Of a stretch of DNA of 64,000 nucleotides, positions 44,567-52,956 are shown in pieces. Positions within the stretch are counted from its first letter, which is position 1. Every line of letters begins with the position of its first letter. The stretch is from Nocardia pseudobrasiliensis NBRC 108224 (lineage in GTDB: Bacteria > Actinomycetota > Actinomycetes > Mycobacteriales > Mycobacteriaceae). Position numbers and translations under genes: made by a program. The stretch is from contig NZ_BDBS01000052.1 of the NCBI RefSeq assembly GCF_001613105.1, positions 25,719 to 89,718 on the forward strand. The letters run 5' to 3'. Below the pieces are notes generated by a model. That model was given only the letters and a program-made list of their open reading frames with translations. It was not told the origin of the DNA and searched no databases.

Positions 44567-46063
44567 TTATTCGGGGAAGTAGGACGGATCCGGTCGGCAG
44601 GTGCGGTCGGTGGCTGGGAAGATGCCGTCGGCCAGATAGGCGTTCACGATGTCGTTGAGGCAGGGGCTGAGGCCCGCTCGGAAGGTTCCGTGGATTCGCG
44701 TGTCGGCCAGGGTGATCAGCCGGGAGGCGGGCAGGTCTCGGTGCATGGCCAGACCCTCGGCGTAGGCGGTGCGGGTGTCGCCGGTGGCCTGCAGGATGAG
44801 GGCGGGGGTGGGGTTGCCGATTTCGGTGATCGGTTCGACCGGATCCGGCCAGAACGCGCAGGCCGTGATGTTGTTGGCGAAGGCGCCGAAGACCGGCTGG
44901 GTGGGGCGGGCGCGTTCGATATTGGCGTAGTACCAGGCGGGGTCGCGTGGGGCGGATCGATCCCCGCACATGATGGCGGCCATGGCCGAGGCCTCGACGG
45001 GGACCGCGGAGCTGATCTTGGACTTCAGCCGTTCCATGTCGAGGGGCAGACCGGACACGCCGTCGGCGACCATACGCACGACCTCGGCGAGATCGGCATC
45101 GAGTTTCGGATTCAGCAGCAGCGCCAGCAGCATCATGGGAACGGTGTGCTCGTCGACGAGGTAGCCGCTGCCGACGATGGGGTGGCCCGCGGCGCGACGC
45201 ACGACGTCCTCGACGAAGGCGCGCACCTGGGCGGGCGTGTCACCGAAGTGGTACTCGGCGTCGTGGCGCGCGGCCCAGATCGCCCAGTCGTCCAGGCCCG
45301 CCTCATTGGCCGGTCCCATGTCCTGGAACATGCCCAGCCAGTAGCGATCCGGATCGACGGCGCTGTCGAGCACGATGCGGTCGCTGTGTTCGGGGAACAG
45401 CTGGGTGTAGACCGAGCCGAGATAGGTGCCGTAGGAAGCGCCGTAGTAGTTGATCTTGGACTCGCCGAAAACCGAACGGATGACATCCATATCGCGCGCG
45501 GTGTTGCGGGTCGTGATGTATCGAACCTTCTCCGGATCGGACGCCAGGCACGAGCCCGCGAACGCCGCGGCCAAGGTGGTGTCGCGGGCGTAGCCGAACA
45601 GATCGAAGCCCGCCGAGAACAACATGGTCGGCAGCGGCAGTACGCAATTGACCCGATCCGACCGGCCGATGCCGCGCGGATCCATTCCGATCAGGTCGTA
45701 TTCCGCCTGCACATCAGCGGAGAGAGTCTTGCGGACATTGACCATCATCTGCAGCCCCGGTCCGCCCGGCCCACCGGGATTGGACAGCAGAATGCCCCGC
45801 CGCCGACTCGGATCACTCGCCGGAATCCGAGATATCGCAACGGTCAGCGTGCGCCCATCGGGCCGCGCGTAATCCAACGGCACCACAACCCCCGCGCACT
45901 GCGCCCCCGCCCCATCGAGAACCGGATCCCCACAGGCCTTCCACTCCAATTCCTGACGCGCATACCAAGGTTCGTCCGCGGCGGCGACCGCGGGCATCCC
46001 ACCGCCGATCCCCGCCGCAACCACAACGCCAACCACGAACCGACGCACCCGCCCGACCGCCAT
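44567..46063 (-). CDS. Secreted alpha/beta-hydrolase protease, tripeptidyl aminopeptidase type
   Basis: With the ATG at 46063 (AGGAGGG upstream) the product is 498 residues with a signal peptide (ends AVAAADE). The hydrolase core shows SNPGGPGGPGL (oxyanion loop), DPRGIGRSD, the nucleophile elbow GASYGTYLG, an Asp in QATGDTRTAY and a His in TRIHGTF. This matches actinobacterial SlpD/Tap and mycobacterial CaeA-type serine peptidases. It probably trims peptides at the cell surface. A minisatellite lies immediately upstream of its ribosome-binding site. Confidence 0.88.
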   Translation of the reverse strand: MAVGRVRRFVVGVVVAAGIGGGMPAVAAADEPWYARQELEWKACGDPVLDGAGAQCAGVVVPLDYARPDGRTLTVAISRIPASDPSRRRGILLSNPGGPGGPGLQMMVNVRKTLSADVQAEYDLIGMDPRGIGRSDRVNCVLPLPTMLFSAGFDLFGYARDTTLAAAFAGSCLASDPEKVRYITTRNTARDMDVIRSVFGESKINYYGASYGTYLGSVYTQLFPEHSDRIVLDSAVDPDRYWLGMFQDMGPANEAGLDDWAIWAARHDAEYHFGDTPAQVRAFVEDVVRRAAGHPIVGSGYLVDEHTVPMMLLALLLNPKLDADLAEVVRMVADGVSGLPLDMERLKSKISSAVPVEASAMAAIMCGDRSAPRDPAWYYANIERARPTQPVFGAFANNITACAFWPDPVEPITEIGNPTPALILQATGDTRTAYAEGLAMHRDLPASRLITLADTRIHGTFRAGLSPCLNDIVNAYLADGIFPATDRTCRPDPSYFPE

Positions 46064-46094
46064 CAACGAACCCTCCTGTCCGCGCCCCGGCGAA

Positions 46095-46370
46095 AAGCGT
46101 ACCGGGAAAAGAAAATGTGGCGGACGCACCGGGGCGGAGGTGGCGGACGTACCGGGAGAGATGTGGCGGACGCGCCGGGGCGGAGGTGGCGGACGTACCG
46201 GGAGAGATGTGGCGGACGTACCGGGGCGGAGGTGGCGGACGTACCGGGAGAGATGTGGCGGACGTACCGGGGCGGAGGTGGCGGACGTACCGGGAGAGAT
46301 GCGGCGGACGCACCGGGGCGGAGGTGTGGCAGACGTAGGGGACGGATGTGTGGCGGACGTACCCGTGCGG
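46095..46370. repeat. 23-bp minisatellite (about 10 copies) upstream of the protease gene
   Basis: TGGCGGACG or its variant begins every 23 bp at 46118, 46141, 46164, 46187, 46210, 46233, 46256, 46279 and 46302. Two variants alternate (…CCGGGGCGGAGG and …CCGGGAGAGATG), giving a 46-bp higher-order unit. Degenerate copies flank both ends. The array starts about 30 bp upstream of the protease start codon, inside its expected leader or promoter. The remaining 46371-46495 shows no gene. Confidence 0.92.
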
Positions 46371-46495
46371 CGGATGCGCTGAGAACAGCGGCGCGGTGGA
46401 TGCGCGCGGGCGGGTTGTTCTGGGCGCGTTGGGAACTGGTTGTGGGCGGGCTTACCGGAACAGGATGGCTGATGTGTTGGGGGCCGTATTTCCCG

Positions 46496-47368
46496 TTACG
46501 GGTGGTATTGCCAGATGAGGTCGCCGCCTCGGCGGGTGTGGGAGCGGTGGATGAGGGCTCGGAGGCGGCGAGCGCCGCCGAGGGTGGTGAGGTGGGTGCG
46601 GTATTCGGCGAGGGCTCGGAGTTGGATTTCCTCGTGGGGTGGGGATGTGGGGAGGGCGGTCATGGTCCAGTGGGCGGGGTGGATTTGCAGGCCGAGGGCG
46701 GCGGCGGGGTCGGGACCACCGACCAGGAGGGACATGGCGGCCATTCGGCAGCAGGGGCCCGGGCCCGCCCAGCCGGGGGAGTCGCGAAATTCGAAGGGGC
46801 GCAGGCGGGATACCGGATGGCTGCGTCGGCACCGTTCGGACAGGGCCGCGAAGTCCTCGTAGAACAACAGCCCCGGCGCGGGCGCGAGGCCCAGGGCCGC
46901 GACGGCGACCAGCACATGGTCGATCTGCCGCCCGATTCCCAAGGGGGCCAGCACGATCGCGTCCGAGGCGAGCGTCTCCTCGAGCGTTCCGCGCACCGCG
47001 GCGACCTCCGGACATGCGGCGATATCGACGGGCGTATGGAACGAACCCAGCGGTCCGATCGGCGGCGGTTCCCGGAAGATCCGCTCGAACAGCCCCAACC
47101 GCTGCGTTTGCGCACCCAGCACCTTCAGCGCGCGATCGTCCTCCGCTCGGCGAACGACGTAGTCGGCGAACGCCTCTCGACGTCCGGAATGCCGGGCATC
47201 GTCACGCGCGCCGGTGAAGACGGTGAGCACCTCCACCGGCTGACCGGACTGGACACGGGCGGCGATCAACGCGCCGACGGCGAGGACGGCGTCGTCGAAA
47301 TGCGGTGACACGACGACCAGGCGGTCGGCGGCCCCGATTGTGTCCGCCACCTCCGACGGACCGGCCAT
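46496..47368 (-). CDS. PIG-L family deacetylase
   Basis: A 290-residue LmbE/PIG-L protein. The Zn site SPHFDDAVLAVGA (a form of PHxDD) is near residue 21 and the third His is in GIGRQIDHVLVAVAA. The family removes N-acetyl groups from GlcNAc derivatives (MshB, Mca, teicoplanin enzymes). This one is not specific enough for MshB. The ATG at 47368 has GAGGAG at good spacing; a TTG six bases earlier is too close to it. Confidence 0.85.
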   Translation of the reverse strand: MAGPSEVADTIGAADRLVVVSPHFDDAVLAVGALIAARVQSGQPVEVLTVFTGARDDARHSGRREAFADYVVRRAEDDRALKVLGAQTQRLGLFERIFREPPPIGPLGSFHTPVDIAACPEVAAVRGTLEETLASDAIVLAPLGIGRQIDHVLVAVAALGLAPAPGLLFYEDFAALSERCRRSHPVSRLRPFEFRDSPGWAGPGPCCRMAAMSLLVGGPDPAAALGLQIHPAHWTMTALPTSPPHEEIQLRALAEYRTHLTTLGGARRLRALIHRSHTRRGGDLIWQYHP

Positions 47369-47481
47369 AGGCAACTCCTCCTCACCGCGCGAGAGCTGCC
47401 TTCATCCCCGCCGTGAGCCTCCTCACCGTACCGATGTGTCCGATTCCGCTCAATGGATTCGGCCACGGGTATCGTCGATCG

Positions 47482-48609
47482 GTGAGATACGTTCCCCGTC
47501 TGGTGCTGTTCCTCGCGATTCCGGCCCTGCTCTGGGCGGTGCCGTGGTGGCTGCTGGTCTACACCGCGACCGGCGGACCGCTGCTGTGGATCGGCTCGTC
47601 GGTCTTCCTGCTCGGATATCTCTGCCTGCCCGCGACCATGATCCTCGGACACGGGCGGCGACAGTCCGACGCGGCCGCCGTGGTGGGCGACACCCTGCTC
47701 GGAGTCGGGTGGGTGCTGTTCACCTGGTCCGTCTTCGGCGCGATCGCCCGGGCCGCGCTGATTCTGGCGGGCGTCGACGATCCGATCCGCTCACGGGTCG
47801 TCGCCATCGCGGTACTCGCCATTTCCGCGGCGCTGATCGGCTGGGGAACGGTGGAGGCCCGGCGGGTGCCGCGGATCCGGAATGTGACCGTGCCGATCGC
47901 GGGGCTCGGCGCGGGCTTCGACGGGCTGCGTCTGCTGGTGATCACCGATACCCACTACGGTCCGCTGAATCGGCTGCGCTGGTCGGAGCGAATGGTCGAG
48001 GCGGTGAACGCGCAGGCCGCCGATATCGTCTGTCACGCGGGCGATCTGGCCGACGGTCCGGTGGAACGCCGCCGCGCCCAGGTCGATCCGCTCGGCAAGA
48101 TCGACGCCGAACTGGGCCGGTACTACATCACCGGCAATCACGAGTACTACGGCGACGCGCCCGGCTGGATCGAGTACATGACCGGACTCGGCTGGCAGCC
48201 GCTGCGCAACGAACATCGCGTACTCGAACGCGGCGGCGACCGCCTGGTGATCGCGGGCATCGACGATCCGACCGGCGCCACCCTGGCCGGTCACGGTCCC
48301 GATCTGACCGCCGCGCTGTCGGGAGCCGAGCCGAAGCTGCCGGTCGTACTGCTGGCCCATCAGCCCGTGCAGGTCGCCGATGCGGTGAAAGCCGGTGTCG
48401 CCCTACAGATCTCGGGACACACCCACGGTGGGCAGATCTGGCCGTTCCACTATCTGGTCCGACTCGAACAGCCCGTCGTGGCGGGTCTGTCCCGACACGG
48501 CGAGGCCACCCGCCTCTACACCAGTCGCGGTACCGGCTTCTGGGGTCCGCCGCTGCGCGTCTTCGCGCCGAGCGAGATCACCGTGCTGACGCTGCGACCG
48601 CAGGTCTGA
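47482..48609 (+). CDS. Membrane metallophosphoesterase (YkuE/YaeI type)
   Basis: From GTG 47482 the product has 375 residues: about four N-terminal transmembrane helices (1-120), then a calcineurin-like domain with DTHYG, GDLADG, GNHEYY and GHTHGGQ, the full set of two-metal ligands. Related proteins remove UDP-linked lipid headgroups, but the substrate here is open. The start could be an upstream ATG at 47434. Its stop touches the stop of the convergent ESX-associated gene. Confidence 0.88.
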   Translation: MRYVPRLVLFLAIPALLWAVPWWLLVYTATGGPLLWIGSSVFLLGYLCLPATMILGHGRRQSDAAAVVGDTLLGVGWVLFTWSVFGAIARAALILAGVDDPIRSRVVAIAVLAISAALIGWGTVEARRVPRIRNVTVPIAGLGAGFDGLRLLVITDTHYGPLNRLRWSERMVEAVNAQAADIVCHAGDLADGPVERRRAQVDPLGKIDAELGRYYITGNHEYYGDAPGWIEYMTGLGWQPLRNEHRVLERGGDRLVIAGIDDPTGATLAGHGPDLTAALSGAEPKLPVVLLAHQPVQVADAVKAGVALQISGHTHGGQIWPFHYLVRLEQPVVAGLSRHGEATRLYTSRGTGFWGPPLRVFAPSEITVLTLRPQV

Positions 48610-50151
48610 TTACGGGACAAGCGTCAGCACGCGGACGAATTCGTCGCATGTGGGGGCCAGTGCGGCCGCGGCCTCGGTGGTCGATTGGCAGCCGATGCTG
48701 ACCTGGGTGGTGTCGGCGAGGATGACCCGCCAGCGCACAGTCGTTCCGTCGCTGGGGAATTCGTCGTAGGTCAGGGTGCGATGACCGTCGAGAGCCGGGG
48801 CGGGGCGCAGCGGGCCGAAGGTTCCGGCCGGGCGCTGCCGGATCTGGGTCTCCAGCGCCGCGGCCACATCGTCGAGCGTGGTGCCGGGGGCGACGGACTT
48901 CTGGATGATCGTGATGCGCTGGCGGGCAGCATTGTTCGGGGTCAGATCGGTGCGGTTGCCGGAGTCGCCGATGATGCGCCAGCCGGGTGGGATGTGGATG
49001 CGGACGTGACCGATCGTGGTGGCATCGTCGGGCGGCGGTGAGATCGGCGCTCCCGAAGCCGGACCGGTCGGCGCGATAGTGGACCCGCCCGGTGCCGGAG
49101 TTGTCGGCGCGGCAGTGGGCGTTCCCGATTCCGGACCCCTCGGCCCGGCGCTGGGCCCGCCCGATGCCGAACCCGTCAGCGCGGCACCGGGTGATGCCGA
49201 CCCCGCCGATCCCGAACGCGTGGGCGAGGATTCGTGGCGCAGCACCGCGACGGTCACGCCCGCGGCGACGAGCACTGCCAGGGCCGCGCCGATGAGGGCG
49301 AACGGCCGACGCGAGCGCCGCGGCCGCAGGCTCTCGGCGCGTTCGCGTACCGAGCCGACCCATTCCGTCGTCGGCGCGGCCGACAGCGGCGGGGGAGTGG
49401 ATGCGGTCGCCCGCACGCCGTGGATCAGTTCACCGCCCGTGATCGCCCGGACGTCCACCGGAAATCCGCACTGCCGGGCGATAGCCGACCGCAGTCCGTC
49501 CAGCGTGTGTGTATCCGAAATGCCCAGGGCTACAAGATAACTCGGTGACTGCCCGCCCAGCAGGCGGGCCACCACCGCGGCGATCTCGTCGGGCTGCCGC
49601 CCCTCGCCCAGATCGGCCGCACCGATGGTCGGCTCGTATTCGCACGCCTCGACCCAGCTCTGCTGCCCGGACCGACCGACCAGCGTTACCGTCGTCGTCA
49701 GCGGCGCCAGTTCCAGGACCGCGATGCGTTGCTGCTGACCGGTGGTCGCGCCCAACGCGGCCGCGCGCAGTGCGAGTGGTTCGACCATGACCTCCGCGGC
49801 CACGCGCCGCCCCGCGGTCTCGACCGCCTGCCGCCGCCGCGTACCCCATTCGGACGGCGTGAGGACGGTCAGCCGCTGGCACGGGCCGGGTAGGCGCAGA
49901 TTCGTCAGCGCCGCACCGAAGATCGTGGTCAGCGCGTCGGTCGTGGTCGGCGGATTCGGACCGAAAGCGATTCGATCGGCCGAGGCCAGCCGCATAACCG
50001 ATACGGCCGGATACTGCGCGCGCAGCGGTTCGCCGACGACGAATCCGGCGCGGTCGCTGGTCGGCACGATCGAGGGCGGGCCGTCCCAGTGGGTTGCCTC
50101 GCTGCGCGCCCACAACCGGGTCTCGGTCAGGGCCACTTCGACTGTCGACAC
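48610..50151 (-). CDS. Type VII secretion-associated protein, Rv3446c family (TIGR03931-like)
   Basis: A 513-residue protein. The N-terminal 270 residues have an actin-like (ASKHA) character (VMVEPLALRAAALGA, then TVTLVG and CGFPVDVRAITGGELIHGV). One transmembrane helix (about 284-305) follows a basic RRSRR patch, then a Gly/Ser/Pro/Thr linker and a C-terminal domain with VRIHIPPGWRIIGDSG. In M. tuberculosis the family member lies in the ESX-4 locus next to eccC4. Here it follows the third DUF7373-like lipoprotein by 14 bp on one transcript. Its exact function is unknown. Confidence 0.82.
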   Translation of the reverse strand: MSTVEVALTETRLWARSEATHWDGPPSIVPTSDRAGFVVGEPLRAQYPAVSVMRLASADRIAFGPNPPTTTDALTTIFGAALTNLRLPGPCQRLTVLTPSEWGTRRRQAVETAGRRVAAEVMVEPLALRAAALGATTGQQQRIAVLELAPLTTTVTLVGRSGQQSWVEACEYEPTIGAADLGEGRQPDEIAAVVARLLGGQSPSYLVALGISDTHTLDGLRSAIARQCGFPVDVRAITGGELIHGVRATASTPPPLSAAPTTEWVGSVRERAESLRPRRSRRPFALIGAALAVLVAAGVTVAVLRHESSPTRSGSAGSASPGAALTGSASGGPSAGPRGPESGTPTAAPTTPAPGGSTIAPTGPASGAPISPPPDDATTIGHVRIHIPPGWRIIGDSGNRTDLTPNNAARQRITIIQKSVAPGTTLDDVAAALETQIRQRPAGTFGPLRPAPALDGHRTLTYDEFPSDGTTVRWRVILADTTQVSIGCQSTTEAAAALAPTCDEFVRVLTLVP

Positions 50152-50165
50152 CAGCGCGATGCTAC

Positions 50166-51374
50166 TCAGAGACTGTTCGCGAGCAGTGCGTAGGCGGCGG
50201 CGGTCCGCTGGTCGGCGTCGGCGCGATCATTGCTGTTCACCACCGCGACATAGCGTTTATAGGAGACGTAGCAGCGGAACTTCGGTTCGTGCTGCAGATC
50301 GCCGGTGCTGTTGAGCTGCAGGCATTTCGCGCCGGGCACATCCTTGGTCGCGTCGGTCGGATCGAATTCCGATCCGGCGGCCGAGATCAGCCCGGTGATC
50401 AACCGGGTGGCCGCGTCCGCGTCGCGCACCCGCAGCACCGAATTGTTGTCACCGACCGACAGCGCGTCCATTCCGGTGTCGTCGACCAGGCGCTGGCGGG
50501 CGGTCTCGTCGGCGGCTATCTGCACGAAGGCGGGCGAGGCGTAGACGCCGAAGCGTTCCGGATCGGGTCTGCGGTCGGCGCGATCGCGGACCAGGGTGCG
50601 GGCCAGCATGCCGTCGGGATCCACCGGCAGCGCGTCGAGGCGATCGTTCGGCGTCGGTGTGAACCGGTCCAGCGCGGGCACCTGGGCGTCGAGGGTTTTC
50701 TGCACCCAGGCCAGCAGGTCCTGATCCTCGGGCCGCGGGCGCTCGATGAACAGCGAGATGACGAATTCCTTGTAGGCCATGAACGTTCCGATATTCGCCA
50801 CGCCCGGCCGGTAGTGGATGAAGGCGTCCGGATACTTCGGCAGCGTCAGTTTGCGATTCAGATCGGGGGCGACGCCGAAGTCGACATCCTCGAGTTCGCG
50901 CGAGGCCTGGCGCGCGGTGTCGGCATCGGCGAAGCGCATGACCACATTGGTGACCGTGGTCGCGCCCGGGCCCGGCCCGGATCCGCCCGGCGGCGTGGGG
51001 CGATCGGCCCCGGCCGCGACGTAGGCGGTGATCATATTGCGGTGGTCGAGTACCGGTTTGGACACTCCGGCCAGGTAGTGGCTGGTGGCGTCGAGGCTGT
51101 CGGCGATCACCCGGCCCTGTTCGCCCACCGACAGCGACGGATCGATGCGCACTGTCGGCACCACGGCCTGGGACATTCGCATGCCCTCGAGCAACGCGCC
51201 CTTACCGCCGGAGTTCTGGTCGTAGTGGTGGCGATCGACCGGATACGGTCCGACATTCAAATGGCGGACGTCGATTTCACCGGCGGTCGGGGTGCCCTGG
51301 ACGCCACATCCGGTCAGTAATCCGGTCGCGATCAGGCATGCGACGACCGATGCTGTGCGCTTGCTGCGGTCCAT
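50166..51374 (-). CDS. Nocardia-type lipoprotein, DUF7373-like (paralogue 3)
   Basis: From ATG 51374 the product is 402 residues with lipobox LTGC (Cys23). The shared family pattern is GEIDVRHLNVGPYPVDR at the start and FRCYVSYKRYVAVV plus DADQRTAAAYALLANSL at the end. A Gly/Pro insert (PTPPGGSGPGPG) is unique to this copy. It is the upstream partner of the Rv3446c-type gene. Together with the kinase-linked copies, all three members sit beside ESX or signalling genes. Confidence 0.82.
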   Translation of the reverse strand: MDRSKRTASVVACLIATGLLTGCGVQGTPTAGEIDVRHLNVGPYPVDRHHYDQNSGGKGALLEGMRMSQAVVPTVRIDPSLSVGEQGRVIADSLDATSHYLAGVSKPVLDHRNMITAYVAAGADRPTPPGGSGPGPGATTVTNVVMRFADADTARQASRELEDVDFGVAPDLNRKLTLPKYPDAFIHYRPGVANIGTFMAYKEFVISLFIERPRPEDQDLLAWVQKTLDAQVPALDRFTPTPNDRLDALPVDPDGMLARTLVRDRADRRPDPERFGVYASPAFVQIAADETARQRLVDDTGMDALSVGDNNSVLRVRDADAATRLITGLISAAGSEFDPTDATKDVPGAKCLQLNSTGDLQHEPKFRCYVSYKRYVAVVNSNDRADADQRTAAAYALLANSL

Positions 51375-51512
51375 GGACCAGTCCCCATCCTCAGGTGCCT
51401 CTGTCACAAATTACCGGACGGATGGCCGGTCAGGGGCCGCCGAACAGTGATTGGCATAACCTGTTCGTGTGGTGAGGACCGCGAAGCCGTACCCCTGGAG
51501 CCGATTCCGTTG

Positions 51513-52751
51513 ATGGATCGGCAGGTCGAGGTCGTCGCGGGCAATCATGTCGCGGTGCGGGTCGCGGGAGCGCTGATCCTGGTGGCCCATCGTCAACCGG
51601 GCCCGGTGAATTCACAGGCGCCCGCGATGCGGGTGGCCGAGGTGTTGGCGCAGCTGGTGGCGGAGGCGTCGGAGCAGGCGGAGGGTGGGCCCGGGCGGTT
51701 GGTAGCGCGGGCGGCGACACAGTGGCTCATGCGCGATGCGGAGCGATTCTCGCCGCAGCGGCCCGTGGAGTTGGGCATTCTGTCCCCGGCCGACGAGGGT
51801 GGGCTGGCGATCTTTCTGCACGGCGGGGTGACCGCGGTGCTGTCGGGTGCGCGGGGTGTCGAGTATCTGCGCGGGGTCGAGGCGGCGTTCACCGTCGATC
51901 GAGTGGGCGAAGCACCCGAGCGGCTGGCCGCGCTGTTCGTCGATGACGAGCGCGGGCGGATTCCGGAATTGCCTGTGCGCGGGATCGGTTCGCTGGTCGA
52001 GGGTGTGGCCCCGGCCGCCGGGGCGGTGGTGTGGTTCGAGAGTGAGCGATCGCGGGCGAGTCAGCGTCCGGCCGACAGCGGGGGAACGCATCGGCGAACC
52101 GAATCGGAGGACAGGCCGGAGCTGCCGACCGAGATGCTGCACGATACGCAGGCCTCGCAGCCGCAGCCGCGCCCCGCGGAACATGTCGGCCCGCGCCCGG
52201 GGACCAATCCCGCGCCCGCCCCTGATCCCGAACTCGAGCGACGGCTCGAGGCAACCGCGCGCGCCACCTCGCTGACGGTCAAGGTGCTCGGATTCAAATG
52301 CGCCCGAGCCCATCCCAGCGATCCGCGCTCGGCCTTCTGCACGGTCTGCGGTATGCCGGTCGACCAGACCCAGCCGCCCACCGAGGTGATGCGCCCACCA
52401 CTGGGCCTGCTGCTACTCGACGACGGCATGACCTTCCTGCTCGCTGCCGACGCCGTCCTCGGCCGCGATCCGGAGAGTTCCGAACCGGCCCGCCGCGGCC
52501 TGATCCCATTACGCATCGACGACGCCTCCGGCGGAATGTCCCGCGCCCACGCCGAAATCCACCTGGTGAACTGGGATGTGGTCCTGGTCGACCGCGGTTC
52601 CACCAACGGCACCCGAGCCCGCCCACCGGGCTATCGAGACTGGATCCGCCTACAACCCAACCAACCTTGGCCTTTGGTCCACGGCGCCGAAATCATGCTC
52701 GGCAACCGAGTCCTCCGCTTCGAACCAGCCGCCCCACCACCATTCGGCTGA
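51513..52751 (+). CDS. FHA-domain protein with zinc-ribbon-like segment
   Basis: From ATG 51513 the product is 412 residues. An N-terminal globular domain (about 1-170, VEVVAGNHVAVRVAG...) leads to a disordered linker, a Cys pair region (CARAHPSDPRSAFCTVCG, about 283-300) that may bind Zn, and a C-terminal FHA domain with LGRDP, the conserved SRAHAEI (Ser/His of phosphothreonine binding) and DRGSTNGT. It probably reads a Thr phosphorylated by the nearby kinase. It is followed by a hairpin and a minisatellite. Confidence 0.82.
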   Translation: MDRQVEVVAGNHVAVRVAGALILVAHRQPGPVNSQAPAMRVAEVLAQLVAEASEQAEGGPGRLVARAATQWLMRDAERFSPQRPVELGILSPADEGGLAIFLHGGVTAVLSGARGVEYLRGVEAAFTVDRVGEAPERLAALFVDDERGRIPELPVRGIGSLVEGVAPAAGAVVWFESERSRASQRPADSGGTHRRTESEDRPELPTEMLHDTQASQPQPRPAEHVGPRPGTNPAPAPDPELERRLEATARATSLTVKVLGFKCARAHPSDPRSAFCTVCGMPVDQTQPPTEVMRPPLGLLLLDDGMTFLLAADAVLGRDPESSEPARRGLIPLRIDDASGGMSRAHAEIHLVNWDVVLVDRGSTNGTRARPPGYRDWIRLQPNQPWPLVHGAEIMLGNRVLRFEPAAPPPFG

Positions 52752-52780
52752 TCCCACCACTCGCTGCGCTCGTGGTGGGA
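52752..52780. terminator. Stem-loop after the FHA gene
   Basis: TCCCACCAC (52752-52760) pairs with GTGGTGGGA (52772-52780) around an 11-base loop (TCGCTGCGCTC). It begins one base after the FHA stop codon. AAAA follows rather than T, so it is a T-less terminator candidate. Confidence 0.5.
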
Positions 52781-52800
52781 AAAGAGAGACAAGCCCGTGG

Positions 52801-52950
52801 GAAGAAGAGGTGGAGCTGCGGCGGGAGAGGTGGAGCTGCGGCGGGAGAGGTGGAGCTGCGGTGGAAGAGGTGGAGCTGCGGCGGGAGAGGTGGAGCTGCG
52901 GTGGAAGAGGTGGAGCTGCGGCGGGAGAGGTGGAGCTGCGGCGGGAATGG
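52801..52950. repeat. 20-bp minisatellite, seven copies, between convergent genes
   Basis: TGGAGCTGCG recurs exactly every 20 bp at 52811, 52831, 52851, 52871, 52891, 52911 and 52931, joined by either GCGGGAGAGG or GTGGAAGAGG. It fills the spacer between the FHA gene and the metalloprotease gene and ends seven bases before the protease stop codon. No gene is seen in it. Confidence 0.95.
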
Positions 52951-52956
52951 GCGGGT

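Noticed and set aside
45813..46370. Open frames on both strands through the 23-bp array (repeat peptides such as RYVRHLRPGTSAT)
   Set aside because: The 23-bp period shifts frame each unit, the frames overlap the protease gene, and there is no ribosome-binding site.
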